Shown here piece by piece: positions 24,766-34,432 of a stretch of DNA of 64,000 nucleotides. Source of the stretch: an uncultured Pluralibacter sp. Its GTDB lineage: Bacteria > Pseudomonadota > Gammaproteobacteria > Enterobacterales > Enterobacteriaceae. Below the pieces are notes generated by a model. It was not told the DNA's origin, ran no database searches, and saw only the letters and a list, made by a program, of their open reading frames with translations. Made by a program: the position numbers and the translations under genes. Location: assembly GCF_913775985.1 (NCBI RefSeq), contig NZ_CAJYMB010000113.1:22004-86003 (forward strand). The letters are read 5' to 3'. Positions within the stretch are counted from its first letter, which is position 1; every line of letters begins with the position of its first letter.

Positions 24766-27480
24766 TTACTCGTTCATTGCCGTTGGGCGGGCATCACGAA
24801 CGTTGCCCGCAGTCATCAGCTCAACCTGCTTCTGCTCTGCTCCCGGCAGGTTAGCCATGTCCGTGCTTTCGCACGTCGTTGCCCCTACGTAACGCACCAC
24901 GTCACGGACCGCCCTTACTTTCATGCTGCACTGCCAGAACGCCTGGTCCTTCATCACGTACAGCATTTTCAGCGGCCTGTTCGTTTCCAGCGTGAACCCG
25001 CCCCCGCCGAGCGGCGTCCAGGACATGACGTTAAGCGGTATTCCGCCCTCAAGTGGCCGGTGCTGCGCGTCGGTCATCTGCCCCAGCCACGTGTAGCGGG
25101 TGCTGACCGCAATGCTGCGGTTAAACACCCGACCCGGGGTCATGAATAACGTACGCGAGCCGGCTCCCTTGCTGATTTCACTGCTGGTACCTGCCGGTGA
25201 TGACGCGGACTCCGTGATAGTGAACGTCGTCTCGCGGTAGCCGGGCACGGTAAACAGGGCGTGACTGTTGCCGCTTATGTCACTCCGCCCCCCGCTGTCC
25301 AGCGAAACGCTGACTCTTGAGTCCTTTTGTTCGTCGTCCTGCTCTACCCCCACCGTCACGGCCGAGGACGGGGTGCCGTCTCCCCACCGCCCCCAGAAGA
25401 GACCCTTCCGGTCGATAACGAGAGAAGAGTTGTAATTTCCGCTGCTGCTCAGCGTGTGGGCATTACCCGTTTTCTGCCAGGCGTCACTGACGGTAAGCGC
25501 GCCGCTGCCGTACTGCCCACCGGCCCGGCCGTACGCCGAAGCGGTCACGGTGTCCGAATTGACGCCGTAAAGTGAGGTACCGAGCTCGTTTTCACCTGTG
25601 TCATCTGCGTAATGGCTGTAGGCCGCGTTGTAGCCCAGCCGGTCGCCGCCGCGCTGGCTGGTCTGCCAGCTTGCGCCCGCAGACGCCGTGCTTCTTGACC
25701 GTGCGGTGCCGCCTGAGGCGCGCGACAGGCTGAAGGTGAGGAAGGCACCCTTGTCCGTGCCGTCATAGCCGCTGTCTTTACGCATAAACGCATTAACGCT
25801 TGAGCTGACGTTGATGCTGTTCCATCTGAACTGTCGCGTCACGCCGGTCTGCCAGGTCCGGCTGCGCGAGCGCGTCTGATATACCTGCTCCCAGGGCACG
25901 CCGGCCTGCGCGTTTTTGTCATCATCGGGCAGATCACGACGATATACGTAGCGGCCTTCGTTACTGCTGAGCGCGTAGCCCAGCGTGCCGTACCACTGAG
26001 AAAGGGGGACGGACAGCATGACGTTAGTACTTTTATAACAGCCGCTGTAGCTGTAGCGGTGTTCTGCCTGATTGTCACAGTCAGGTGCGGTCATTGACGA
26101 ACGGTAGAAGCTGAGAGAAAAGCCGTCGTTGTAGTTAAGCTGCTGAATATTCCCCCGGGAGCCGTCGCTGCCATACAGATAGCTGGCGCGCGTTGTCAGC
26201 ATGCCATCAAGAGGGCCTGAACTGAATCCGTGCGCCCAGTCTGCGGCACCTTCCCAGTAGCGTGCATCGCGGAGGAGGGCAGCGCCTGCGGTCAGTGATG
26301 CGTTTGCGGTCACGGGCAGGCGCAATCCGCCCTGCACAACGCGCCTGCTGTCATCATCAGAGCGCGGCCTGACGCCGCCGTCGTCGCTGATGTTCCCGCC
26401 CTGAATAAACCACTGAAAGGAGCTAGGCTGCGCGCTGCCGGTACCCGTATAGGGCACAGTTTCGGTTCTGACCAGCTGGCCGTTTTCATAGATGCGCAAA
26501 GAAACGACATAGCTGCCGGCCGGGAAGGTTCGCGTGTCAAGTTCCTGCGCGCCTGCCTTAAGGTAGAAAGAGGAGAGCAGCTGGCCATCGCGGTAAGCAT
26601 CCACCCGTGAGTCCTGGGAGAGGAAAACGTTAACGGGCGTGCCCCGGGATACCTTATCCATGTTGATCCATGACAGGGTGGACCCCAGGCGCGCACCACG
26701 AATTTTACCCAGTGGCAGCTGACTGAGGTTGATATTGCCGCCGGCGTTGCTGAAAATGTCGCGTGCATCCATCAGCCCGCCCTGAACATAGACGCGCTTC
26801 CAGAGGTCCTGCCGGAAATAGGCATTGCTGACCTCCGCCTCCTGCACGCTGGATGAACGCGCGTGCTGGCCCTGCCAGTTCCAGTCAATATTCAGATAGC
26901 CATTCTGTGTCACGCCCAGCGAACCGTTGCCCTGGACGGAGGCGGACTGATAGTTTCTGTCAGCAACAAAGTTGACGTTTTGCTGATGAATCAGCGCATT
27001 ACTGCTATCCGCACTGGCCTCATAATAGACGTCCTGCGCGTCATTTTTAGGGCGAAACTGCGGCCCAAGAAATAAACCGACCCGGGCATTATTTTCATCG
27101 TAAATAATGGCCACGCTATCAGTTTCAATATAGTCGCAACCGGGGGCCCTGCCGTTGGTGCCGCAGGCAAGATTACCGTTACGCCTGAGGGGAGAATTCA
27201 TTGAGCGATTCAGCAGGGTGCCGAGCCCTGAAGCGGCCGCATATTTCTTCAGCACGGCGGCGATAAGTGCTTCAGGCTGCAGAAACTGTACGTGTTCAAG
27301 GTCGACCCGGGCCTGAAAGACGCCGAGAGTTTCACCGTAGAGTGATACGTCCAGCATCATATTCTGACCACGTGCGAGCTCTTCAAAACCCACGGGTACA
27401 CTAATCGCGGCCTGAACTCCTTCGAACGAGGGCAGTGCAGCCGCGATTACTGCGGCTATAAATTTCAGGCTGCTACACAT
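24766..27480 (-). CDS. Fimbrial outer-membrane usher (CooC/CfaC-like)
   Basis: 904 residues. Signal peptide (CSSLKFIAAVIAAALPSFEG), N-terminal chaperone-binding domain, a long beta-barrel with many alternating SNEGRYVYRR-type strands, a plug-like region (IRGARLGSTLSWINMDKVSR, VNVFLSQDSRVDAYRDGQLL, TFPAGSYVVSLRIYENGQLV) and C-terminal domains. The length and the strand pattern fit the TcfC/CooC branch of ushers that serve class 5 fimbriae. It would secrete and order the pilin subunits. No frame breaks. Follows the major pilin by 67 bases. Confidence 0.85.
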   Translation of the reverse strand: MCSSLKFIAAVIAAALPSFEGVQAAISVPVGFEELARGQNMMLDVSLYGETLGVFQARVDLEHVQFLQPEALIAAVLKKYAAASGLGTLLNRSMNSPLRRNGNLACGTNGRAPGCDYIETDSVAIIYDENNARVGLFLGPQFRPKNDAQDVYYEASADSSNALIHQQNVNFVADRNYQSASVQGNGSLGVTQNGYLNIDWNWQGQHARSSSVQEAEVSNAYFRQDLWKRVYVQGGLMDARDIFSNAGGNINLSQLPLGKIRGARLGSTLSWINMDKVSRGTPVNVFLSQDSRVDAYRDGQLLSSFYLKAGAQELDTRTFPAGSYVVSLRIYENGQLVRTETVPYTGTGSAQPSSFQWFIQGGNISDDGGVRPRSDDDSRRVVQGGLRLPVTANASLTAGAALLRDARYWEGAADWAHGFSSGPLDGMLTTRASYLYGSDGSRGNIQQLNYNDGFSLSFYRSSMTAPDCDNQAEHRYSYSGCYKSTNVMLSVPLSQWYGTLGYALSSNEGRYVYRRDLPDDDKNAQAGVPWEQVYQTRSRSRTWQTGVTRQFRWNSINVSSSVNAFMRKDSGYDGTDKGAFLTFSLSRASGGTARSRSTASAGASWQTSQRGGDRLGYNAAYSHYADDTGENELGTSLYGVNSDTVTASAYGRAGGQYGSGALTVSDAWQKTGNAHTLSSSGNYNSSLVIDRKGLFWGRWGDGTPSSAVTVGVEQDDEQKDSRVSVSLDSGGRSDISGNSHALFTVPGYRETTFTITESASSPAGTSSEISKGAGSRTLFMTPGRVFNRSIAVSTRYTWLGQMTDAQHRPLEGGIPLNVMSWTPLGGGGFTLETNRPLKMLYVMKDQAFWQCSMKVRAVRDVVRYVGATTCESTDMANLPGAEQKQVELMTAGNVRDARPTAMNE

Positions 27481-27547
27481 CCCACTCTTCCCGTCTTAAT
27501 AATATCCATGATGTAAACGGGGCGCAGAGCCCCGTTAGTATGGCAAT

Positions 27548-28054
27548 TTAATTATTTGAAGGAGCAGCTGCCTGAGTCACCACCAGGCTTACAACACCGC
27601 TGTAGGTACCTGCTGCTGTGACAGCACCTGGCGTTTTCTGAGAGATAACCAGAGGCATTGCAGATGAACCATTAGTAACACCACCGGGAAACGTAGTCGC
27701 ATAAGCGAAGGAGGTAGCAGCCGTGGACAGCGTCTGACCATTAATGGATACGCTCAGTGGAATAGCGTTTGCTCCCTGAGTATCAGTCAGTGAAGGTTCT
27801 GCAACCAGGCTCACATTCAGCGCCCGGTCCTCAGTGTTAGACCAGAACTTAATCTGTTCCTGATGAGCCTGAAGACCTTTGCCCGGAAGATACTGCATTT
27901 CCACAGCAGCTGGCAGTGCAGAGCCATCGGCTTTCGTCACGTCGACTGTTGGATCGATGCTGGCAGTAACGGTGATGTCACGCTGAGCGGCACCGGCGCT
28001 AAAGGCGGTGACCAGCGCGAATGCAGCAAGGTTAAACTTAAAATTACTTTTCAT
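27548..28054 (-). CDS. Class 5 major fimbrial subunit (CooA/CfaB-like)
   Basis: 168 residues. Signal peptide ends near AGAA. The mature start AQRDITVTASIDPTVDVTKA and GSALPAAVEMQYLPG, and the end TAAGTYSGVVSLVVTQAAAP, match CfaB/CooA of CFA/I and CS1 pili, including the conserved ITVTAS.DP and YSGVVSLV. The N-terminal strand is donated to the next subunit during assembly. AAGGAAACCTTA precedes the ATG. The 67-base gap to the usher may hold a processing or attenuation site, as pilins are made in excess. Confidence 0.88.
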   Translation of the reverse strand: MKSNFKFNLAAFALVTAFSAGAAQRDITVTASIDPTVDVTKADGSALPAAVEMQYLPGKGLQAHQEQIKFWSNTEDRALNVSLVAEPSLTDTQGANAIPLSVSINGQTLSTAATSFAYATTFPGGVTNGSSAMPLVISQKTPGAVTAAGTYSGVVSLVVTQAAAPSNN

Positions 28055-28097
28055 TAAGGTTTCCTTTTAGGTTTGTATACCCTTTTACCAAAAGGGA

Positions 28098-28844
28098 TCA
28101 ATGTACCTGCGATGCAGGCAGTTCAATTTCTTCCGTCCTGTTATTAGTCCAGTTGAAATATTTTATTTTGTAAGTGCTGCCAGCTGAGAAACGTATTCCC
28201 GGAGCTGGGATGATGCTTTCTGGATAAACGGTCAGAGTCTTTTTTCTCCAGCTGCATTCCCCGCTTGGGTTGCATAAACCTATGTCAGTTACCGGGATGC
28301 GGATGGTGCCGTCGTTAAACAACCTTCCTGTTGAAGGAATATATTTCAGGCTAACCTCAGTTCTACGCGGCTTTACGTGAATTAGGGCTCCCCATATAAT
28401 GTTAACACCAACCTGCGCCGCTTTTTCAGTATTTTTTTTATCATCTGAGTTATTATTGAAAGCGGTCTCGCTAACACCTTCGAAATAAACCCTCCAGGTG
28501 GTTTCTTTTTCAGGTGGAGTCATTGAAACAATCCTCACTACTCTCTCTCCGCCAGCCGCTAGTGCTATTTTCTGTGGTGTGACAACAATCTGGCTGGCGT
28601 CAGTCATATCGGCATCTGCCTCATGTTCATTTTTGGTTCCGGGATTTATTATTTTTTTTAACTTTATTTTAACGAACTCAACTTCATCATTCTGGGATAT
28701 TACTCTTATCTGAGATGTACCGTTTTCTCCAACCGTGGTCTCCATCGGGTACACATACATAGCTGCATGTGTGGTTTGGAAAAAAAACGTAGCGCAGATT
28801 GCCGTTAAAAATTGAGTGGTGCTGGTAAAAGGCCAGATTTTCAT
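28098..28844 (-). CDS. Fimbrial periplasmic chaperone (CooB/CfaA-like)
   Basis: 248 residues. Signal peptide to about ATHAA, then an immunoglobulin-like PapD-type fold: MYVYPMETTVGENGTSQIRV, IVVTPQKIALAAGGERVVRI, TTWRVYFEGVSE, VNIIWGALIHVKPRRTEVSL, IIPAPGIRFSAGSTYKIKYF. The long form with the RRTEV segment is typical of the alternate (class 5) chaperones. First gene of the operon chaperone-pilin-usher-adhesin, the same order as CS1/CFA/I. AAGGACATATAG precedes the start. Confidence 0.85.
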   Translation of the reverse strand: MKIWPFTSTTQFLTAICATFFFQTTHAAMYVYPMETTVGENGTSQIRVISQNDEVEFVKIKLKKIINPGTKNEHEADADMTDASQIVVTPQKIALAAGGERVVRIVSMTPPEKETTWRVYFEGVSETAFNNNSDDKKNTEKAAQVGVNIIWGALIHVKPRRTEVSLKYIPSTGRLFNDGTIRIPVTDIGLCNPSGECSWRKKTLTVYPESIIPAPGIRFSAGSTYKIKYFNWTNNRTEEIELPASQVH

Positions 28845-29389
28845 CTATATGTCCTTAATTATTTGTCTGAGTGTGAGCGATTGTCATCTCCTTACTATTG
28901 CCTTAAAGGCGCGCAGGATATTATCCTGAAGATGTCTTGAGGGTTAAAAAATCAACCTTTGGATCCCATTTCAATTGAATTTTCTTTGTTTTATACAACA
29001 GATCTTCTTTTCAGGAAGATAGCGTTACCATCAGGATATGTCATATGCAAGATTACCGAAATAATTGATGCCGTCAGAATGAAACTGAAATGTTAATTAT
29101 TATACAAGATAAAGTTCAGCCAGATAATGTGTGACTGAATTTAAACAAAGTATTAGTTAGATGGCACTTTAATTAAAATTTATTTGCCTTATTTTTTATT
29201 AATCGGAGTGTTTTTACTTGAAAATTACGGGGAGGATGGAGGCGCTCATGCTCTCAAGTCACTGATTTTTTTAAATTTATAAAAAAATAAAGAAAATTTA
29301 AAAGGTGCATCGATAAATCACCTTATCGCGCAGTGAGATGAATGAACGGCGCATTTCATCCCACTTACGGTGGATTCATGGCGGCAGCG
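28845..29389. promoter_or_regulatory. AT-rich fimbrial promoter region
   Basis: 545 bases, strongly AT-rich with no supported gene, between the fidL-like stop and the chaperone start, all on the reverse strand. It should contain the fimbrial promoter. The composition suggests H-NS/Hha-type silencing relieved by the upstream winged-helix regulator, but I cannot name a specific binding site. Confidence 0.45.
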
Positions 29390-29860
29390 TCAGTGTCGCT
29401 GAGTACAGACATAATATGGAACGAACTCACCGGAGAGCATCACTGAATTAATATTCAACCGGGAAATTAACAGTTCAACCTTACTTTTTGGCTGACGATA
29501 AAATTCTGGAAACCACACGCTGGCCATTTCAGGTGAGAGTTTATCGTCAATAGAGGCGAGGATTTGACCCGAGACCCAGGTATACCGCGAGCCGACATGA
29601 TGACTGGTAAAGACTACCGTCCGGTTTACATTCTCACGGGTGCCATCTTCGCGAGTTACAAATCCGTTCATTGAGAGTGTTCCGCTATTTTCATCAATAT
29701 TCAGTTTCATTGAAAGACGCAGAATACCCGACTCTCTGTGAAAATTAATGTTGCCGGAGCAGGAGAAGCCGGATGTAATGCCATATCTATACCAGATCGT
29801 AAAAGCCGTCAGTGCGACAGCCAGCCCCACGGTTGAGAGAAAAAAAATCCTTTTAATCAT
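29390..29860 (-). CDS. FidL-like membrane protein
   Basis: 156 residues with one N-terminal membrane helix (RIFFLSTVGLAVALTAFTIW, about 4-23) and a periplasmic part (FSCSGNINFHRESGILRLSM, TLSMNGFVTREDGTRENVNR). The style and position match FidL of Salmonella SPI-3, encoded with the ToxR-like regulator MarT; FidL-like proteins are presumed partners of such regulators. Overlaps the regulator by eight bases, so translation is coupled. Confidence 0.7.
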   Translation of the reverse strand: MIKRIFFLSTVGLAVALTAFTIWYRYGITSGFSCSGNINFHRESGILRLSMKLNIDENSGTLSMNGFVTREDGTRENVNRTVVFTSHHVGSRYTWVSGQILASIDDKLSPEMASVWFPEFYRQPKSKVELLISRLNINSVMLSGEFVPYYVCTQRH

Positions 29861-30890
29861 GATAATAACCCGTGTCTTTGTAAATAAAATAGTTTGAATA
29901 GCAGATGTCGTCCGAGAACAGGGCGATCTTTTCGCGGCAGTTTATCGCGGAGACCTTATTGCTGTAGGGATAATTGGTCAGGTAAAGCACCCTGGGCTCT
30001 TTACAGAAACGACTGAGGTAATCCACCATTTTGAGGTTCTTGAAATCGTAAGCACGGTTATTCTGATAAACCTCACAGGCCCCCAGTTTTCCCGTATTAA
30101 CATAATTTCCGGGCGAAACCGCAGGGTAGAGGATGAGTGAGCAGGCGACGATCAGCAGGATGCTGAGCAGCAAAACATAGCGCGGCCACGCAATGGTGAC
30201 AGCACGCTTTTTTACCGCTGGCCCGGACAAAGTATCTGAAGTCCTGAGAGAGGCCGAATAATTAATCGCAACCCCCTCGGGCTGAATCAGGCCCGGACTG
30301 CTGAATGTCTTACTGCTGCTTTTCATGTCTGGCTTAGCCTTAACTGATTCTGTCTCACCGGCCTGCCGCGGAGCAGGGCGGATTTCCGGCGGGTTATCCT
30401 GTCCGGCCATTGCGCGTGACGCGTCGCTGTTTTGCTGCTCAGCCCTTTCACTCTCTGCCGGGAAGAGAAAGCCCTCCGCGTCATCGCTGTCCTGATCCTG
30501 CTGCTCCGCCTGCATCGCTTCTTCTTCTTCAGGCGTGTCCATATTGATATTGGTTAGTGCAACAGAAACCTGCAGATTGAATATAAAGCCCCGCCGGTGA
30601 ATGGTTTCGATAATCCCATTGTCGAAATCCCCCGCCTGATTCAGCATTTTTCGTAAATAGAAAATGGTGTTATGCAGCACATTCAGCGAAGCTGTCATGC
30701 CAAAGCGTTCCCAGCCAAATTTATACAGGTCATCGTGAGTGACCAGTTTGCCTTGATTTTCAATCAGTAACAGCAGGCAGAAGGCGCCTGGTGCTCTTAG
30801 TTTGACTTTAGTATCATTGTCCAGCCTGACCAGACATTTTTCAGAAAGAATAAATTTGACGTTATCGCCAATAATGTAAATGCGTCTCAT
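29853..30890 (-). CDS. CadC/MarT-like membrane-bound regulator
   Basis: About 345 residues. N-terminal winged-helix of OmpR type (LRAPGAFCLLLLIENQGKLV, YKFGWERFGMTASLNVLHNT, FYLRKMLNQAGDFDNGIIET, IHRRGFIF; residues about 25-105), an acidic Gln/Ser-rich linker, one membrane helix (YVLLLSILLIVACSLILYPA, about 236-256) and a short periplasmic end with two Cys. This is the ToxR/CadC layout. Placed upstream of the fimbrial operon on the same strand, it probably controls it. I use the ATG at 30890; a TTG 33 bases upstream is possible. The periplasmic signal is unknown. Confidence 0.8.
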   Translation of the reverse strand: MRRIYIIGDNVKFILSEKCLVRLDNDTKVKLRAPGAFCLLLLIENQGKLVTHDDLYKFGWERFGMTASLNVLHNTIFYLRKMLNQAGDFDNGIIETIHRRGFIFNLQVSVALTNINMDTPEEEEAMQAEQQDQDSDDAEGFLFPAESERAEQQNSDASRAMAGQDNPPEIRPAPRQAGETESVKAKPDMKSSSKTFSSPGLIQPEGVAINYSASLRTSDTLSGPAVKKRAVTIAWPRYVLLLSILLIVACSLILYPAVSPGNYVNTGKLGACEVYQNNRAYDFKNLKMVDYLSRFCKEPRVLYLTNYPYSNKVSAINCREKIALFSDDICYSNYFIYKDTGYYHD

Positions 30891-31211
30891 TTTTATTAAA
30901 GCCCTGGCAGGTGACTGAAACAACGCTCTGTGAAAGGCGTTTTAATTATTTTTATTGCTGTTACTGTTCGTCTAAGAAAATTCCTAATCATTACTTATAG
31001 TCCATTCGGTAAAAAAAAAGTAATTATTTTGATTAACTAACCGGCCTTTACCCATTAACTTATCCGATGATAATGGTCGACCCATTCAATCTAGTGATGT
31101 AACGCACTGAATAATATATGTTTTTTTTGGTTTATAAAAGTAAATTAAATTTAAGCTGCTCTTCTGCTTGGTTTTCTTAAAATAGTTTTTTCACTTGAAA
31201 GGAATAAACCC

Positions 31212-31520
31212 ATGCAATCTGAAAGGTCTCTGTCTGAGAGAGCAGAGCAGAGTACAATGCAAGTTATTAACGCCGCCGGAACAGAAATTCGCCTGAAAAG
31301 TCAGGAGGTGTGTATCATCTGGTTTCTTATGACCGGCATGAAACCCAGGGATATCTCGCTGCTCATGCAGACAACCGAGCAGAATGTCAGTTATTATAAA
31401 AGAACAGCTATGAAAAAGTTGCAGGTGAAAAACAACTTTGAAATGTTTTCATGGTTCCGGGGTAACAGAAGTGTGTTTAAGAGTGAGAAGGCCGAGTCTT
31501 TTATATTAAAACGCAGTTGA
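31212..31520 (+). CDS. LuxR-type HTH regulator, single domain
   Basis: 102 residues. A GerE/LuxR helix-turn-helix spans about 24-80 (LKSQEVCIIWFLMTGMKPRD, LLMQTTEQNVSYYKRTAMKK, LQVKNNFEMFSWF). There is no sensor domain. AAGGAATAAACCC lies upstream of the ATG. Divergent from the MarT-like gene across a 320-base AT-rich gap, so it likely belongs to fimbrial or surface regulation. Similar stand-alone LuxR-type proteins control fimbriae in enterobacteria. Confidence 0.75.
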   Translation: MQSERSLSERAEQSTMQVINAAGTEIRLKSQEVCIIWFLMTGMKPRDISLLMQTTEQNVSYYKRTAMKKLQVKNNFEMFSWFRGNRSVFKSEKAESFILKRS

Positions 31521-31575
31521 TTTTGACAGCATTGATAATTTTCTTTGTAAATTAACTGACTTAAAGGGACGTAAG

Positions 31576-31689
31576 ATGAGTAAATCTCTTAATGATTCAG
31601 AGAAGAAATTATTGATGGGATGATCGCGTTCCATGTAGAGAATCTGATCAACGACACCGTTGAGCTTATTTATCAGACAGAGTGCGGGT
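31576..31689 (+). pseudogene. Short interrupted reading frame
   Basis: AAAGGGACGTAAG-ATG begins MSKSLNDSEKKLLMG followed by a stop. Downstream in another frame MIAFHVENLINDTVELIYQT runs to the point where TGACCTGCTCCCC, identical to the IS3 left end, begins at 31689. This suggests a small gene cut off at an IS-end scar. No family identified. Confidence 0.3.
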
Positions 31690-31697
31690 GACCTGCT

Positions 31698-31753
31698 CCC
31701 CCTTGATCAAGGATAGCGTTGCATCGACCCATTGAACTTACATCTCACAGCGG
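31698..31753 (+). repeat. 56-bp direct repeat, copy right of fimbrial cluster
   Basis: Second copy of the repeat at 23124-23179, same orientation, with a few mismatches. It directly follows a 13-base match to the left terminus of the IS3 element (31689-31701), which links the repeat to IS-end scars. Confidence 0.85.
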
Positions 31754-31857
31754 CCATTGCGATGCAAAGGTCCGCTCCGTGCCAGGAGTGGATATTCATT
31801 ACATTGATTTGCTGAGATCAACTAGTCAAAAGAAGAATGCTGCCTTTTGCCGTTTTT

Positions 31858-32325
31858 TTATTTCGCCAAATGTTTCCGCATCAATGAATTTTCTAATGTA
31901 ATACCACGGCAAATAGGGAAACCTCGCTCCACTAAATGAAAGCCGTGTCTTAAAAAGAACTCTGCCGCAGCCTTACTTACCTTTGAGGTAAGCTCACTAA
32001 TTCCAAGCTGTCTCGCTTCCTCATGAATGCAATTCATCAGTAGTGTTCCTACCCCCCGTCTCGAACAGGTTCCTGAGACATAGAAATGGTCAATGTATCC
32101 ATTTGGTTGAATATCTGCATATCCAGCTATCTCACCCTGCAGCTCTACAACAAAAGGGCGTATTTCCTTCATGTGATTGGCCCAGTGCTCCAAGTCGATA
32201 TCTGCCGGGGCCCAGGCATCAATCTGTTCATGTGTGTAGTAGTGTGATGCGATGGTATGTACAGAAGAGTAAAACACTTTAAATAATAAGATTTCATCCC
32301 CATTTCGAAACTTTCTTATTTTCAT
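31858..32325 (-). CDS. GNAT family N-acetyltransferase
   Basis: 155 residues. IRKFRNGDEILLFKVFYSSV start, YADIQPNGYIDHFYVSGTCS strand, then the acetyl-CoA loop CSRRGVGTLLMNCIHEEARQ (RxxGxG/A, about 87-106) and AAAEFFLRHGFHLVERGFPI. This looks like the YafP-type branch of small-molecule acetyltransferases. Substrate unknown. Complete, unlike the GNAT fragment left of the fimbrial cluster, and not a copy of it. Confidence 0.85.
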   Translation of the reverse strand: MKIRKFRNGDEILLFKVFYSSVHTIASHYYTHEQIDAWAPADIDLEHWANHMKEIRPFVVELQGEIAGYADIQPNGYIDHFYVSGTCSRRGVGTLLMNCIHEEARQLGISELTSKVSKAAAEFFLRHGFHLVERGFPICRGITLENSLMRKHLAK

Positions 32326-32618
32326 AAAACCTCATTATGAAAGTTGCTTGTAGAACAATACTACTTTTTGTTAAACAGGATGTCAGCTCCGCTTTCTCAG
32401 CGGCCCGCTGCCCAGCTAGCCAGTCGTTCTGTGCCAGAAGCGGACGTGATGGCTCTGGCTGTAGATGCGCGTACTTCAGTTCTGGATCAGAGTTTTCACA
32501 CAGCCTGAGCACGAATCGGACGCTTATGTCAGGTCCGCTATAAGCGATCTGCGGACATTACTGTCGTCGCGCCGTATTAATCATCGGTGAGCAGGTCAGT
32601 TTGTATGTATTTGTACAG

Positions 32619-33588
32619 TCATTGACAAGCAGTTTCTCCAGTTATTTTAGGCACATAAACTGTGCCCGAGCGTAGTACACCAAATATAATATGTATGAGT
32701 TTGCGCATTGCCGCACCGACTATAAGCATCCCCGGCTTTCCGGCAAGCCGAAGGCGGTGGCCGAATGCCCGGATATCAGGGTTATGCTTCAGTGCAACCA
32801 GAGCGGGCATATACATAGTGCTTCGCAGATATGCATTTCCTGTTTTTGACATCCTTGATTTGCCCCTCACCGAACTGCCAGACTGATGGTGGCGTGGGTT
32901 AAGGCCCAGAAAAGCTGCAACTTCCTTAGCCTTACTGAACTGTTTGTCTGCCATAAATGATAAAATTACGGCTCCCGTAACGCTCCCGATACCCGGTATT
33001 GAACTTATCAATGCCTCCTGCCTTCTCAGTTCATCATTACAGCTGATATGTTTTTTAATTTCCTGCCGGATCACTTCAATCTCTTCTTTCAGGTGACTGG
33101 TAATCCTCAGGAGTGAAGGCTGAATGCTGGCATCTGCATTATCAGCACGGTTAGATTCCATCCGCAGCATGCCTTTCAGCGCATCCATCCGGCGTACCAG
33201 AGCCTGTAATGTCCTGACCGGCTGCGGTACAGGTTGCCACTGCGCCGGAATCGTTGCCCTGCAGAAACGCGCAATCAGCTTTGAATCACTCTTGTCTGTT
33301 TTTGTACGTGATAGCTCCGCCATACCATAACCCTTTATGCGCGAGGGATTTACCACACTGACTTTTATCTTTTTCTCATATAGAAACGTAGCGAGAGCTG
33401 TCCCGTAATCACCGGTGGCTTCCATGCATGCGTGGATCTCTAAAAAAATCCCCCACGCCGGCCCATTTCAGAAGTGCTGTAAAACCCGCCACTGAATTAG
33501 CAAATGCTTTACATCGGTAACTATCATTGCTAAGTAAAGCAGCATCAAATTTCTTACTGGCAATATCAATTCCGAGATAAACAGTCAT
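32619..33588 (-). pseudogene. IS110-family transposase, frameshifted
   Basis: Starts MTVYLGIDIASKKFDAALLS (first acidic residue of the DEDD domain) at 33588. A run of seven T near 33435 shifts the frame. The rest continues as MEATGDYGTALATFLYEKKI ... SSIPGIGSVTGAVILSFMAD (IS110/IS116/IS902 C-terminal domain) to 32619. Removing one T restores a single frame of about 323 residues. IS110 elements encode a guide-like RNA in their ends; the element boundaries were not determined. Confidence 0.8.
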
Positions 33589-34056
33589 TTCATATCCTCA
33601 TGGGGTCAGTACTGACCAACCTTGCAAAATTCAGGCTCACCGCGTTGCAGGGCTAAAGATACCCTTCGGTCTGGGCTGAGTTCAGGACAGAGCGGTATTT
33701 ATCTTTTTAACGGGCCTGACAGCCTGAGGACGTTGCCGGCCTATTCTGTCCCGGGACCATGCATGTACAGGCAGACTTAACTTACTCTGCCTGAAACACG
33801 ATAAAAGGACGTTTCTGCGCGCCACTTTCATGCCGCCTGCGGCGGGGGAGGAAAAACGTGCGGTCTGCTACCGGTGCCGTGACTTCACTTTAGCCCAGCC
33901 GCTGCGTGTTCAAGAGATCGCTTCGCTCGCCGTCCTCGCCCGCTCGCTTGCGCTGCGGCCTGCGGCGTCGCTCCTGAACACTCCGCTTTCGCCGGGCTGC
34001 CATTCAGTCACGGCACAGGCCGGAACGGTTATCCACTCTGACTGCGGAGGTTTCTG
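33589..34056. other. IS110 flank and antirestriction gene leader
   Basis: 468 bases without a supported gene. The first part is presumably the IS110 non-coding end. From about 33820 it becomes GC-rich with GCGGCCTGCGGC-like repeats typical of leader regions upstream of plasmid klcA/ardB genes. Confidence 0.4.
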
Positions 34057-34432
34057 ATGAACACAGCACTGCACGCGCCCGAGCCGGCGCAGATCCTGGA
34101 CGGTTACGTGAAAATGTGCTTTTTGCCGATACTTTTTACAGGCGATTTCATGCGCGCCGAACTCAACATATACCAGTATGCCGATCGCTTTCTCAGCGAC
34201 TATGTGCGCGGCGTATGGAAGTTTGCGCAGCTGCCCGGCGGCGGCTTTATGAAGCTGAAAGGGGAGGTGCGCTGGCACTTTTTCAACTCTGGGTAATTAC
34301 AGCGAGCTGGACGTAAGCGCGGAGGCGGCGGGGCCATCATCACCGCGCTGGTTCTCAATCATCGGAGCAGGAGGAAGACCGCCAAGATGGAGAAGAATCC
34401 TGTCCGCTCTATTCCTAACGCCAACTGCAGCT
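34057..34432 (+). pseudogene. KlcA/ArdB-type antirestriction remnant
   Basis: MNTALHAPEPAQILDGYVKM, FLPILFTGDFMRAELNIYQY, ADRFLSDYVRGVWKFAQLPG match the first half of ArdB/KlcA proteins that block type I restriction. The frame breaks at 34296. Continuing frames read NYSELDVSAEAAG and then AIITALVLNHRSRRKTAKME, the following antirestriction segment, before ending near 34432. At least two frameshifts and a missing C-terminus mean it is inactive. Confidence 0.75.
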
